A stretch of 64,000 nucleotides of DNA from an uncultured Pseudomonadota bacterium (GTDB taxonomy: Bacteria; Myxococcota_A; Bradymonadia; Bradymonadales; GCA-2716585). Positions 8,574 to 18,600 of the stretch are shown one piece after another. Position 1 is the first letter of the stretch; every line of letters begins with the position of its first letter. The notes under the pieces are model-generated. The model saw only the letters and a list, made by a program, of their open reading frames with translations. It searched no databases and had not been told where the DNA came from. The translations under genes were made by a program, and so were the position numbers. The DNA is taken from contig CAKZKQ010000071.1 in NCBI GenBank assembly GCA_937123825.1, positions 1 through 64,000 on the forward strand, read 5' to 3'.

Positions 8574-9697
8574 ACCAGACCTTTTATGGCAACGTCGCCG
8601 AAGCCGGTCAGCGCCAGACCCAATACGCCACGCTCCACGCAGACGCCCACGGCCTCCACGCCACCACAAAGGCAGGGCAGACCCACGTCATCCCCTGGGC
8701 GCGGATCCGTTTTGAACTCGGCGGGCAGGACAACAACTTCCTCTACTGCCGCTCCACCGATCCCAACGACCCCAGCATCTCGTCCGACGCCCCCGGACTG
8801 CTCGAAGCGATCCGAGAAGCCAGCGGCCCAGCAGCCGCCGAGGCGCTGGCCGACATCGACAAAAAGGTGACGCGCTCAGGCTGCTTCAAGCGCACCTACT
8901 GGGGCTGCCTGGGCGCGGTGGTGATGACCACCTTGGTGGTGGTCCTGGGGGTGATCGCGATGACCCCCACTCTGCTGGGCCTGCTGATGGACGCCGTCCC
9001 TCTGGAGGTCGACCGCATGTTGGGGGACGCGGCCTACGAAGACATGGGTGTGGACGAAGGCCAACTCGTCACCGATCCGCGCGTCACCGCCGTGGTCCAG
9101 GAGATGGTCGACCGCATCGGAGAGCACGGCGCCGTCGAAGGCTTTGAGTACCGCGTGGACGTGATCCGCAACGACGAGGTCAACGCCTTTGCGCTGCCCG
9201 GCGGCCAGATGATGGTCTACACGGGCCTGCTTGAGCGTGCCGAGTCCCCCGATCAGGTCGCGGGCGTCATGGCCCACGAGATCGCCCACGTCACCATGCG
9301 CCACAGCATGAACCAACTGGCCGCCCGCGCTGGTCTGGGACTGGTGGTGGTGCTGGTCCTGGGCGACATCAGCGGATGGATGGCGCTGGCGGGAGAGGCC
9401 GCGGTCCTGGTCGCCAGCAACAGCTACAGCCGCGATCAGGAGTCCAACGCCGACGTCGAGGGCGCGCGCATGCTGGCCGCCGCCGGACTCAACCCCAAGG
9501 GGCTGATCGGCTTCTTTGAGCTGCTCAAGCTCGAACCCGGCAGCGAAATGCCCGAAGGGCTCCAGTGGCTCAGCACCCACCCCGAACACCAAGCCCGAAT
9601 TGATCGCCTCAACGACGTCATCCCGACGCTCAAACAAGCCCCCAAACGCCCCCTCAAAGCCGACTGGGAGGCCATGAAGGAGGCCCTGGGGCAATAA
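8570..9697 (+). CDS. M48-family membrane-associated zinc metalloprotease
   Basis: This 375-residue protein has an N-terminal PH-like region of about 95 residues, one membrane helix at about 115-140, then an M48 peptidase domain. Zinc ligands are His236 and His240 in HEIAHVTMRH, with Glu237 as general base and Glu291 in ESNADVEGA as third ligand. Family members such as BepA and LoiP work in periplasmic quality control of outer-membrane proteins. After a single helix the catalytic domain is probably extracytoplasmic, which is inferred. It overlaps the Mut7-C gene by four bases, so both are likely made from one mRNA. Confidence 0.9.
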   Translation: MNQTFYGNVAEAGQRQTQYATLHADAHGLHATTKAGQTHVIPWARIRFELGGQDNNFLYCRSTDPNDPSISSDAPGLLEAIREASGPAAAEALADIDKKVTRSGCFKRTYWGCLGAVVMTTLVVVLGVIAMTPTLLGLLMDAVPLEVDRMLGDAAYEDMGVDEGQLVTDPRVTAVVQEMVDRIGEHGAVEGFEYRVDVIRNDEVNAFALPGGQMMVYTGLLERAESPDQVAGVMAHEIAHVTMRHSMNQLAARAGLGLVVVLVLGDISGWMALAGEAAVLVASNSYSRDQESNADVEGARMLAAAGLNPKGLIGFFELLKLEPGSEMPEGLQWLSTHPEHQARIDRLNDVIPTLKQAPKRPLKADWEAMKEALGQ

Positions 9698-9859
9698 ACC
9701 TGTGTCACAGTCCACCCAAAGGGCGTTTTCAGGGGAGAGGTCAACGGGGTTGCACAGCACTGGCACCCAAGATACACCCCCCTACCGATGACCACACGCG
9801 CTGGCCGCCCGCAAAGCCTGGCCACGCGCTCCTGCTTTGGCAACACGGGGACTGGATCC

Positions 9860-10540
9860 ATGAGCCACATGAGCACAGACAAACTGCTGCCGATCCTGGA
9901 AGGGCGCTTCGATCACCACTCGGCGCGCGCCATCTTCAAAAATGCGCTGGCCCACACCGGGCTCAAGCACAAAACCCACCTTGAAGCCGCCGACGTGGAC
10001 GCCATCTGTCGGTGGCTCGACCGCCACCACGATCGCACCGAGACCATCCAGGAGCGCATGCGCCACCTGGTCGTTCACAAGAATGCCGATGCCCAGCGCT
10101 CCAACCCCGATCCCGACCGCGTGGCCGCATTCGAGACGCTCCTGGCGGCGCTGCCATCGGTCCACGAAGAGCCCGAGCCCACCGAAGAAGCCGTGCTCGA
10201 CCCCACGATGACCCTTGAGCCCCTGCCCGAGCCCCAGAGCGTGCCGGTGACTGTGGTGCTGCGCGGCGTCCCCACCGAGCCGGGCGATCACGTGCGCCTG
10301 TGCGGGGATCTGGAGGGTCTTGGGGCTTGGGACCCTGAGGCGAGCGTGGTCTGCCACCCCGACGCCGAGAGCGGTCATTGGCACACGAGCCTGAACCTGC
10401 CCGAAGGACAAACGGCCCACTTTAAGGCCGTGATCATCTCCCCAGACAACGACCCCAGGTGGGAAGACGTCGCCAACCGAAAGGTGGAGGTCATGGCGGA
10501 CACCCAGGCCGCCCTGGACATCACCTGGGACCAGGACTGA
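9860..10540 (+). CDS. CBM20 starch-binding-domain protein without a catalytic domain
   Basis: Starting at the ATG with a GGGGA site just upstream, the product is 226 residues. An ATG 72 bases further upstream is possible but has no ribosome-binding site that I see. The N-terminal half is helical and charged, with no recognised domain. The C-terminal 100 residues form a CBM20-like beta-sandwich. Conserved features are VRLCGDLEGLGAWDPE, typical of CBM20 (G-x-x-x-x-L-G-x-W-x-P/x), and a later W-E strand near RWEDVANR. CBM20 binds starch or glycogen. With no signal peptide and no hydrolase domain, a cytosolic glycogen-targeting or regulatory role is possible. Confidence 0.75.
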   Translation: MSHMSTDKLLPILEGRFDHHSARAIFKNALAHTGLKHKTHLEAADVDAICRWLDRHHDRTETIQERMRHLVVHKNADAQRSNPDPDRVAAFETLLAALPSVHEEPEPTEEAVLDPTMTLEPLPEPQSVPVTVVLRGVPTEPGDHVRLCGDLEGLGAWDPEASVVCHPDAESGHWHTSLNLPEGQTAHFKAVIISPDNDPRWEDVANRKVEVMADTQAALDITWDQD

Positions 10541-10644
10541 AAAGGCGCTGTCCGGCAGCAAATTTTCAGCCAGCCCTTAACACATTGGGTCACCGTGGTG
10601 TCTGATGATTGAACGACACACAGACACACACGAGGTCACGACCC

Positions 10645-12408
10645 ATGACTTTTCCACGACCCACCTGGATGTGGGGCCTGCTTGTGCTCGCCGTCCTATG
10701 TGCGGGCTGCGCCGACGACGGCGGTGACAGCGGCGACATCACCCCCGACAACACACCCAACAACGACGTGGCCGACACCGCCGTGGCGACCCTCTCGCCG
10801 GTGGACCACCTCACCCGCGCGTCGATCGCGCTGCGCGGCCAGCGCCCCTCGCTCCAGGAGCTGCAACGCGTCGCCGAGGATCCCGACGCGCTGCCCGAGA
10901 TCGTCGACGGCTACCTTGAAGAGGCGTCGTTTGGAGAGACCATCCGCGATCTCCACAACGAGGCCTGGCAACTGCGCTCCTTCTTCCATTCTTTTCCGCC
11001 CTTTGGTTCGCTGCGCGACGTCGAGGTGACCGAACTCAACCGCTCGGTTCAGGAAGCCCCGCTCAAGCTCATCGAGCACGTCGTCATGAACGACCTGCCC
11101 TATAGCGACATCGTCACCGCCGACTACACGCTGGCCAACGGCCTTGTGGCCGAGGTCTGGGGCATGGACTACGACGGCGACGGCTTTGAGTGGACCCAGA
11201 CGCGCTGGCCCGAGCCCGGCAGACCCCACGCGGGCATCCTCTCGGACTCGTTCCTTTTTATCCGGCACGACACCACGCTGAACAACTTCAACCGAGGCCG
11301 CGCCAACACCGTCTCCAAGGCGCTGCTCTGCTTTGACTTCCTCACCCGTGACATCACCGTCGATGGCCAGGTCGATCTCTCGGACCCGGTGGCCGTCAAC
11401 AGCGCCCTGCGCAGCAACGAGGCCTGCGCCGGGTGCCACCAGGCGCTCGACCCGCTCGGCGTCCTGCTCTTCAGCTACGAACTGCGGATCAACACCTTCC
11501 AGTTGCCCAACAACCTCGAAAACTACCCGCTGAGCACCTACCGCCCCCAATACGCCTCGGAGGTCCGCCGCCGCTTCCCCGAATACCGCGCCGCCTACTT
11601 TGGCGACCTCGAACCCGACAACCAACAATGGGGCGTCAAAGAACTGGGCGAGAAGATCGCCGACGACCCGCGCTTCTCCATGTGCGCCTCGCAGCGCTTT
11701 TACAGCTACATGGCCCAGGTGCCCTTGAACGAGGTCCCCTTTGAAGTCGCCGCCGACCTGCAAAAAACCTTCATTGAAAGCGGCCTCAACGCCAAAGCCC
11801 TGGCCAAAGCCGTGGTCCTCTCAGAAGCCTTCAAACAATCCCACGCCCAGGACGACCAAACCGACGCCGAGCACCTCATCGGCGTGCTGCGCACTCGCCC
11901 CAGCCAGATGGCGCGCCAGATCGAAGCCCTGACCGGCTTTCGCTGGACCACCCAGTTGGACGTCCCACTCATTGGTGAAACCTACGGCCACACCGACCTG
12001 ATGACGGACGCGCTGGTGGGCTATTCGGTGCTGGCGGGCGAAACCGACTCCTTCCAGGTCCCCAACCCCTCACACGCGCCCAACACCACCACGGCGCTGG
12101 TGCAAGCGACGCTGGCGGCCGAAGCGGCCGGTTTTGTGGTCCTTGAAGATTTTGGCGCCGACAGCGAGCCCAAGCGCCTGCTGACCGAGATCGACCCAGC
12201 CCAGGACACCGACGAAGACTCTGTCCGTGAGCAGTTGGCGGTCCTGCACGCCAAACTCTTTAGCGAGATGGTCGAGCCCGACTCCGAAACGGTCACGCGC
12301 ACCTACCAGCTCTTTGAGGCCGCCCTTGAGATCTCCAACGATCCAGGCCGCGCCTGGGCCACCGTGCTGACCGCCATGTTCCAGGACACTCGCTTTACGT
12401 TCCACTGA
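10645..12408 (+). CDS. DUF1592/DUF1588-type lipoprotein with one c-type heme motif
   Basis: The 587-residue product starts with a lipoprotein signal peptide ending VLCAGC, followed by an Asp/Asn-rich stalk. The core has landmarks of the planctomycete-type DUF1592/1588/1585 family. One is PHAGILSDSFLF followed by an R-G segment. The other is NEACAGCHQALDPLG, holding the only heme-attachment motif (Cys261, Cys264, His265). Such proteins are regularly encoded next to DUF1501 proteins, as here. They are probably secreted redox proteins linked to degradation or assembly outside the cytoplasm, but biochemistry is scarce. I chose the second ATG because it starts the signal peptide exactly and has GAGG upstream. 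A perfect stem-loop sits between this gene and the next. Confidence 0.8.
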   Translation: MTFPRPTWMWGLLVLAVLCAGCADDGGDSGDITPDNTPNNDVADTAVATLSPVDHLTRASIALRGQRPSLQELQRVAEDPDALPEIVDGYLEEASFGETIRDLHNEAWQLRSFFHSFPPFGSLRDVEVTELNRSVQEAPLKLIEHVVMNDLPYSDIVTADYTLANGLVAEVWGMDYDGDGFEWTQTRWPEPGRPHAGILSDSFLFIRHDTTLNNFNRGRANTVSKALLCFDFLTRDITVDGQVDLSDPVAVNSALRSNEACAGCHQALDPLGVLLFSYELRINTFQLPNNLENYPLSTYRPQYASEVRRRFPEYRAAYFGDLEPDNQQWGVKELGEKIADDPRFSMCASQRFYSYMAQVPLNEVPFEVAADLQKTFIESGLNAKALAKAVVLSEAFKQSHAQDDQTDAEHLIGVLRTRPSQMARQIEALTGFRWTTQLDVPLIGETYGHTDLMTDALVGYSVLAGETDSFQVPNPSHAPNTTTALVQATLAAEAAGFVVLEDFGADSEPKRLLTEIDPAQDTDEDSVREQLAVLHAKLFSEMVEPDSETVTRTYQLFEAALEISNDPGRAWATVLTAMFQDTRFTFH

Positions 12409-12420
12409 GACCAGGCAAAA

Positions 12421-12443
12421 GCAGGAAACAGCGCCTTTCCTGC
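12421..12443 (+). other. Perfect 8-bp stem-loop between two operon genes
   Basis: GCAGGAAA (12421-12428) pairs with TTTCCTGC (12436-12443) across a 7-base loop, 12 bases after the upstream stop codon. No T-tract follows. It may be an mRNA-stability or processing hairpin, or a partial terminator that lowers downstream expression. Confidence 0.55.
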
Positions 12444-12468
12444 GCCACACCACCCAGGAGACCCCGAT

Positions 12469-13719
12469 ATGACACGCATCAACCGACGTCAGTTTCTGGC
12501 CGGGGCCGCAGGTCTGTTGGCCAGCGCCCCCTGGTGGAGCCGCCTGGCCTTTGCCCAGGAAGGACCCGCCCACAAAAACCTCATCCTCGTCATCGCTGGC
12601 GGCGGCTGGGACATCAGCTACGCGCTCGACCCCAAGCCCGGCATCGCCACCGTCGACTCACCCCCCGGAGAGGTGAAGCTCTTTGACCAGATGCCCATCA
12701 TGGTCGGCGACGATCGCCCTGCGGTGGAGACCTTCTTCTCCACCTTCGGCAGCCAAGCCGCCGTCATCAACGGCATCCAGGTCAACTCCATCGCCCACCC
12801 CGAGTGCACCAAGCGCATGATGACCGGCACCGGCAACGAGTCAGACCCGGACGTGGGCGCCATCATCGGCTTTGAACAAGGCGCCGACCTGCCCGTGCCC
12901 TACATGGCGCTGGGCAACGCCGCCTTCTCGGGGCCCTTCACCGGCACCACAGGGCGCGCGGGCGTCACCAACCAGCTCGTCGCCCTGCTCGATCCGCGCC
13001 TGGCCTACGTCTCCGACAGCCCGCACCGCGACCGCTTTGTCCCCACCAACGACGAGCAGGCCCTCATCCAGTCCTACCTGACCGACCGCGCCGAGGCCGA
13101 CAAGGCGCTGCGCGGGCAGCGCGGCTACAACAAACGCCAGATCGAGGATTTTGTCTCCAGCCTCTCGCGCGGCGAGCGCCTCAAAGACTTCAGCGAGAGC
13201 TTCGGCGCCCGCGGCGCGCAGTTGACCCTCGATGAGCAGTTTGATCTGGCGGTGCAACTCATCGACGGCGGCGTCAGCCGCGCTGTCACCACACAGGACA
13301 TCAACAGTTGGGACAGCCACCAGGGCAACCACCAACAACAGGCCATCCTCCACAACAACCTCTACGGCGCCCTCAACAACCTGGCCGCCAACCTTGAGCG
13401 CAGAAACCTCTTTGATGACACCATCGTCGTGGTCATCTCTGAAATGAGCCGAACCCCCAAGCTCAACCCCCAACAAGGCAAAGACCACTGGCCCATCACC
13501 AGCGCCCTGGCTTTTGGCGGCGGGATCGCGGGCGGACAGACCTTTGGCGGCACCAACGATCTGGTCGAAGGCCTCAACGTCCACATGGGCACCGGCAAAG
13601 TCGCCGACGCTGGCGGCACTGGCCTTGAAGCCCGCAACCTGATGTGCGGCGTCTTGAAGCTGGCCGGGGTCGATCCCACCACCTACTTCCGTGGCATACC
13701 GCCGCTTTTCCTGGGCTGA
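12469..13719 (+). CDS. DUF1501 family protein, Tat-exported
   Basis: The 416-residue protein begins with a twin-arginine signal (RINRRQFLAGAAGLLAS, cleavage near AFAQ). This implies export in a folded state, often with a cofactor. The mature part has DUF1501 features: KNLILVIAGGGWDISYAL near the start, a middle part with DINSWDSHQGNHQQQ, and a late IVVVISEMSRTPKLN followed by KDHWPITSALAFGGGI. DUF1501 belongs to the alkaline phosphatase/sulfatase fold superfamily, but its enzymatic activity is not established. It nearly always accompanies DUF1592/1588 or DUF1549 heme proteins, matching its upstream neighbour. An AGGAG site lies 8 bases before the ATG. Confidence 0.9.
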   Translation: MTRINRRQFLAGAAGLLASAPWWSRLAFAQEGPAHKNLILVIAGGGWDISYALDPKPGIATVDSPPGEVKLFDQMPIMVGDDRPAVETFFSTFGSQAAVINGIQVNSIAHPECTKRMMTGTGNESDPDVGAIIGFEQGADLPVPYMALGNAAFSGPFTGTTGRAGVTNQLVALLDPRLAYVSDSPHRDRFVPTNDEQALIQSYLTDRAEADKALRGQRGYNKRQIEDFVSSLSRGERLKDFSESFGARGAQLTLDEQFDLAVQLIDGGVSRAVTTQDINSWDSHQGNHQQQAILHNNLYGALNNLAANLERRNLFDDTIVVVISEMSRTPKLNPQQGKDHWPITSALAFGGGIAGGQTFGGTNDLVEGLNVHMGTGKVADAGGTGLEARNLMCGVLKLAGVDPTTYFRGIPPLFLG

Positions 13720-13821
13720 TGGTCAAGAGGACAAAACGGCGTTTTCGATGTAATTTCAAACACTTGTAAAGGTCGTTGACACCTTACCAAGCCCCCACAG
13801 CGCCCAAAAAGGAAGACACAC

Positions 13822-14277
13822 ATGCACACCCAGACCACAATCTGGCTCATGGCCGCGGCGTTGATGATGCTGGGCGCCTGCGGCGACGCGGGAGACTCGG
13901 CCGATGACGATGGCAACAACGGCTTTGTCGACAACACCCCCAACAACAGCGCCAACAACGACGCGGTGTTGGAGGGGCCTTTTGAGTCCTTCGCCGAGCG
14001 CCCCTGTCCGACCGACAACATTTTGACCGCCGACAACTTTGGCGCGCCGTTCATGGCCAACTGGTGCAACGGCTGCCATCACTCATCGCTGCCAGCGGGG
14101 ACGCGCGCCGGGGCACCGATCGGCGTGGACTTTGACACCATGGACGGCATCGAACTCTACGCAGAGATCATCTGGCTGCGCACCGCAGACCAGAACGAGG
14201 GCATGCCGCCTGCGGGGGGTCCATCCGATGAGGAACGCCGGATGTTGGGTCAGTGGTTGGCCTGTGAGTTTAAGTAG
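13822..14277 (+). CDS. Mono-heme cytochrome c-like lipoprotein
   Basis: At 151 residues this is a small lipoprotein: signal peptide with lipobox LGAC (Cys20), an Asn/Asp-rich stalk (residues 21-50), then a compact cytochrome c-like domain. The heme-binding CNGCH (Cys82, Cys85, His86) is preceded by Trp. A later EGMPPAGG supplies Met128 as the likely distal iron ligand. It probably carries electrons at the outer face of a membrane, perhaps for the upstream heme and DUF1501 proteins. AAGGAAG lies upstream of the ATG. A 13-base palindromic sequence AAAACGGCGTTTT at 13733-13745 precedes it and may be regulatory. Confidence 0.85.
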   Translation: MHTQTTIWLMAAALMMLGACGDAGDSADDDGNNGFVDNTPNNSANNDAVLEGPFESFAERPCPTDNILTADNFGAPFMANWCNGCHHSSLPAGTRAGAPIGVDFDTMDGIELYAEIIWLRTADQNEGMPPAGGPSDEERRMLGQWLACEFK

Positions 14278-14285
14278 AGGGGCGA

Positions 14286-15203
14286 TCAGCGTGGGGGCGC
14301 GACCTTGACCGATCGCACGGGTCGCCAGCCGACGTCGGCAAAGGACTTTTGACCGGAGGCCACCGCGCGCCGGCACGCGCCTTCCCACTGCGCCGGGTCG
14401 CGCGTGGTGAGGCATTCTCCGCCGACTCTGGCCTTCACCCCGGGCGCGACCTCATCCCAGCACCACTCCCAGACATTGCCCAGCATATCGTAGAGGCCAT
14501 AGGCGTTGGGGGCCTTGAGGCCCACGTCCCTGGGTTCAGGGCCGCGATCATCCACGTGCCAGGCCACCGATCCCAACTCCACCCCGAGCCCCTGACAGCT
14601 CCAACAAGTGCTGGACCATTCGGTGCGCTGTTCACCGTCACAAACGCTGCACGGTGGGGGGTGGTCAGGCCCAAGGGCGTGGAGCCACTCGGCGGTCGTG
14701 GGCAGGCGCCAGCCGGGCGGGTAGACAAGGAGCACCTCGGCCAGACCGTCGCTGCTGTGGGGCATGATGGAGTAGGCCCCCATGGTGTGGCCGTAGAGTT
14801 CAAAGAGACGGTTGCAGGTTCGCACAGCGTCGAGCCAGGACACGCCGGTGATCGGGGCATTGGGGCGCCGGGTGAGCCACTTCGCCGTGGCGCCCAGCAC
14901 CCTGGAGGGGCCAGGCAAGCGGGCCGACTGCAGTCGCCTCCAGTCGATCCGCGTCATGGGACGGCGCGCCATCCAAAAGGCTTCGGTCTGGGGTCCGCTG
15001 GGGATCCAGGCCCAACGCTGCAGATCGACCTTGACCCACTCTTGGGGAGCGACGCCGTGCGCGGCTGCGTAGCGCCACGCTTCGAGGTGGTCCACACCAG
15101 GCAGAAGCGCCAGCCGGTTGAGCACCTTGGCGACCTGTTGCAGGTCCTGGTCGTAGATGTGAGCGCGCAGCGCTGCCAGCGATCTGTGCAATTCTTCATT
15201 CAC
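14286..15203 (-). CDS. FGE-sulfatase (SUMF1)-fold protein with a CxxC/CxxC insert
   Basis: The 305-residue protein has the C-type-lectin-like fold of formylglycine-generating enzymes and their relatives. Visible signatures are ITGVSWLDAVRTCNRLFE, WRLPTTAEWLHALG and AYGLYDMLGNVWEWCWDE. Unlike true FGE, the region that should hold the active-site Cys pair ends GWRPVRS, with no Cys. It is therefore probably a structural or binding member, like many SUMF1-domain proteins fused to kinases. Between the two main signatures are two CxxC pairs (CSVC and CWSC), suggesting a small zinc knuckle. No signal peptide is visible. It is the last gene of a three-gene operon and overlaps the upstream gene by four bases. 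Confidence 0.8.
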   Translation of the reverse strand: MNEELHRSLAALRAHIYDQDLQQVAKVLNRLALLPGVDHLEAWRYAAAHGVAPQEWVKVDLQRWAWIPSGPQTEAFWMARRPMTRIDWRRLQSARLPGPSRVLGATAKWLTRRPNAPITGVSWLDAVRTCNRLFELYGHTMGAYSIMPHSSDGLAEVLLVYPPGWRLPTTAEWLHALGPDHPPPCSVCDGEQRTEWSSTCWSCQGLGVELGSVAWHVDDRGPEPRDVGLKAPNAYGLYDMLGNVWEWCWDEVAPGVKARVGGECLTTRDPAQWEGACRRAVASGQKSFADVGWRPVRSVKVAPPR

Positions 15204-15694
15204 GGCGCGCGACGCTCGACTTCAATGTCATCCCCCCCACCCCAGGCGCTGTCCGCGCCGACCGAACGCAGCGAATAACCGCTGCCGTCTTTGGAGAGAG
15301 TATACAGGATGTCGTTGCCCCAACGATCGCGCAGCGCCGTTTGCTGCAAAAACGGCTTGTTCTCCACAAGCTCGTAGAGGTCTTTGGGCAGCGCGCCTTT
15401 GGCCTTGGAGACCGCGTCAATGGTGTCACCAAGGCGCTCCAGGCGCTGACGCGTTTGCACGACAGGGTCGGCCTTGGGCGCCTTGGGCGCTTCTCCTGGG
15501 CGTTGGGCTTTGGCCTTTGGCTTGACGGCCTCGACGGCCTGGCCTGCATCGGGTTTGGCGCTCGGCGCGCTCTGGGCAGCGGTGTTCTCTTGTGCCTGCG
15601 GATTTGGCTTGCTGCCACATTGCTGGGCACACCCAGCCAGCCCCACCACGGCACTCGCCATGATCAGCGCGCGGACATGTCCGACGATGCTCAT
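15200..15694 (-). CDS. Lipoprotein with a type II secretion GspG-like C-terminal domain
   Basis: This 164-residue protein starts with a lipoprotein signal (lipobox LAGC) and an Ala/Pro/Lys-rich linker. Its C-terminal ~90 residues resemble the globular part of the major pseudopilin GspG. They consist of a helix, then RDRWGNDILYTLS, then a turn YSLRSVGADSAWGGGDDIEV, which matches the calcium-site loop of GspG (S-x-G-A-D-G-x-x-G-x-x-D-D). It lacks a prepilin peptidase site, so it is anchored by lipid rather than assembled into a pilus. The ATG overlaps the WD40 gene's stop by four bases. The next gene starts inside its own stop, so the three are translationally coupled. Confidence 0.8.
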   Translation of the reverse strand: MSIVGHVRALIMASAVVGLAGCAQQCGSKPNPQAQENTAAQSAPSAKPDAGQAVEAVKPKAKAQRPGEAPKAPKADPVVQTRQRLERLGDTIDAVSKAKGALPKDLYELVENKPFLQQTALRDRWGNDILYTLSKDGSGYSLRSVGADSAWGGGDDIEVERRAP

Positions 15695-18600
15695 GGTTGG
15701 CCTCCAGGAGGCTGCGCGGGCGCTGCGGGCGCCGGGTTTTCGCCTTCGACCGGCGTCGGGGGCGCGCTTGGAGCCTCTTTGGGGGCGGCAGGCGGCGCCG
15801 GAGCGTCTTTGGCGGGCGCCTCGGGGGCTGCGGGAGGGGCGACCGGGGCGCCGCCTTCCTGTGCGGGGGGTTTGGGAGCGTTTTGACGGGCCTTGATGGC
15901 GCGCTGTCGGGCGGCTTCTTCGTAGGGGAGCGCCATGGACAGATCCCATTCGAGGACCGTGGTGTCCTGGCTGGCGGTGAAGAGTTTTTGCCCATCACCG
16001 GCAAAGATCAGGTCGGTGACCCCGGGCTGGTCGATGCGCTGCACCTCGCGGCCGGTGGCGATGTCCCAGATGTGGATGGCCTCGGCGCCGATGGTGGCCA
16101 GGAGCTTGCCGTCGGGAGCAAAGACCATCCCCATGACCCCGACGGTGTTGATCTCAGAGGTGACGCGCCCCTTGTCCATCTTCCAGATCAAGAGCCGCCC
16201 TAGGGTGTCCACGCTGGCCATGACATTGCCTCGCGGGGCGTAAACCAGGTGATTGACGGGCTCCATATGGCCGCGCAGCGTGGCTCGGAGCTTGTAATTG
16301 ACCGCTGACCAAACCCGAATGACGCCATCCGCGCTGCCGTAGATGATGTCTTCACCGTTGCCAGCCACGGTCATCGAGGTGATCGCCTGAGCGCCCTCCA
16401 CCTGCCCCAACCTGGCCAACTCCAGGCCAGTGGCCACGTTCCACAAGACCAGCGCCCCGTCGGCGCCTGCGGTGACCATGCTGCGGCCATCGGGGGTAAA
16501 GACCACACCGGTGACGGCGCCTTTGTGGGCGTCAAAGCTAAGCTTGCGTGTGCCGTCGGTGATCGACCAGGTGCAGACGCTGCCATCGGCGCTTGAAGAG
16601 GCCATCAAGGGGCGCGTGGGAGAGAAGAGCAGGTCGGTGATCGCCCCTTTGTGCCCGCGCAGGACGTGCCGCGCGGCGCGGCTGCTCAAATCCCAGACGA
16701 TGATCCCGCCGTCGCGGCTGCCAGTGGTCAAGAGCGTCCCATCTTTGGAGCGCGCGATGGCCGACACAGGCGCCTGGTGACCGTTGACAACAAAGCGCTC
16801 TTCACCGCTGAGCACGTCCCAGAACCGCACGGTGTGCTCCCCAGAAGCGGTCACCACACGCTGGCCGTTGGGATCGGGAGAGATGTGCGATACCTGGGCG
16901 CTTGGCAGGGCAAAGGTTTGAAGCTCCAGGTTCTTTTGCACATCCCAGATGGAGGCGTAGAGCGCCCCGCCGATCAGGAGGGTCTGCCCCTGGGACATGA
17001 AAAAGAGTTGCTGGGGCTCGGTGTAGGTCACGATGGGTTCAAGCTCCTCGCCGGTGCGCGTATCCCAGCGGCGCACGCGCTTGTTGCCAGCACCAGCCGC
17101 CAGCACGCGCTTGGTGGGCGAGTAGGCCACAGAGAGCGCGCCACCCTCCATGTCTTTGGCCCACCAGATGGGCTCCACCTTGCTCAAGTTCCAGACGACC
17201 ACGGTGCCGTCCAGGCTGGAGGACGCCAATCGATTCTTGAAGGGTGAGAAGCTCAGGCCGGTGATGGGCTTGTCGTGCCGCGTCAGTTCGGCCACCAATT
17301 CGTTGCTGGCCAGCTCCCAGACGTGGATGGTTGGCCCGCTGCCAGCCAGCGCCAGGCGCTGGCCTTTGGTGTCAAAGGCCACCACAGAGACGTCCATGTC
17401 TTCAAAGAGGCGCAGCATGGTGCCGTCGGCGGTGTCCCACAAGAGCGTGCGCCCGGCGCTGTCCACCCCCACGAGGCGGCGGCCATCGGGAGAGAAGAGC
17501 AGGTGACGCAGCGCGCCCTGGTGGCCTTCAAACTCGGCGTGAAAGGCGCCGCTGCCAGCGTGCCACAGGCGCAGCGTGCCATCGGCGGCGGCGGTGGCCA
17601 GCAGGCGCGAAGGGCCGGGGGCGTGGGCCACGCGCACAACAATGTCATCATGGTGGAGGTCGGTGCTGCCAAGGCGACCCAGCGCGCCCAGGGGCAAGGC
17701 GCCGCGGTCCATCACCTGGGCCTGGGACGCGGGTTCGACCTCAAAGAACTGCGCGGGTTGGGCCAGGACCATGTCCCAGACAATCGCGGTGCCGTCTTCA
17801 CCGGCGCTGAGCATCACGTTGCCGCCCAGACCAAAGTCCACGCTGGCGACTTGCCCGTGGTGGGCCTTGAAGTGGGTCAGGCGCTTTTCTGAAGGGAGGT
17901 GCCATATCTGCAGCGAGCCGTCGTCAAAACCAACGCCCAGGCGTTGGTTGTCGGGCACAAAAGACAGCGAGCGCACCCCGACGCTCACATCGAGCTTGAG
18001 CGGTTTGTGCTGGCCAGGGCCGAGGTTGCGGACCACCACACCGTCCTTGGAACCCGACGCCATCCAGAGGCCGTTGGGAGAAAAGGCCAGCGCCTCCACA
18101 GGCGCACCATGGTCGGCGTCAAAGCTTTGCTCGACGCTGCCGTACTTGGCCGAGCGAAGCTGGACCTTGGGGCCGAGCGCGGTGGCCAGATGGCGGCCAT
18201 CGGCCGATGCGGCCAGCGCCGCGCCGACCTTTTCGGTGTCTTGGACGCGCGTGGCCAGGGCGCCGTTGCTCGCCTGCCACTTCATCAGCCCCTTGTTGGC
18301 GACGACGCCGTAGATGTGGGTGCCTTCGTGATCATAGAGGACGGTTTTGACCCGGCCACCAAGGCTCTGGGTCTTCCAGCGCTCCTTCCCGGTGGCCATG
18401 TCCATCACCTTGAGGCGATCGGCCTCGGCGATGAGCATGTCGCGGCCATCGGGCGAGATGGCTGCGTCGAGGGCGTTCTCTTTGCGCAGCATGCCTCCGT
18501 TGGCGGTGTCCCACAGGCGCAGCGTGCCAGCCTTGGTCAGCGTGTAGGCGATCACGCCTCGGTTGGCGAAGCCGGCCTTGGTGATGGCGCTTTGATGGTG

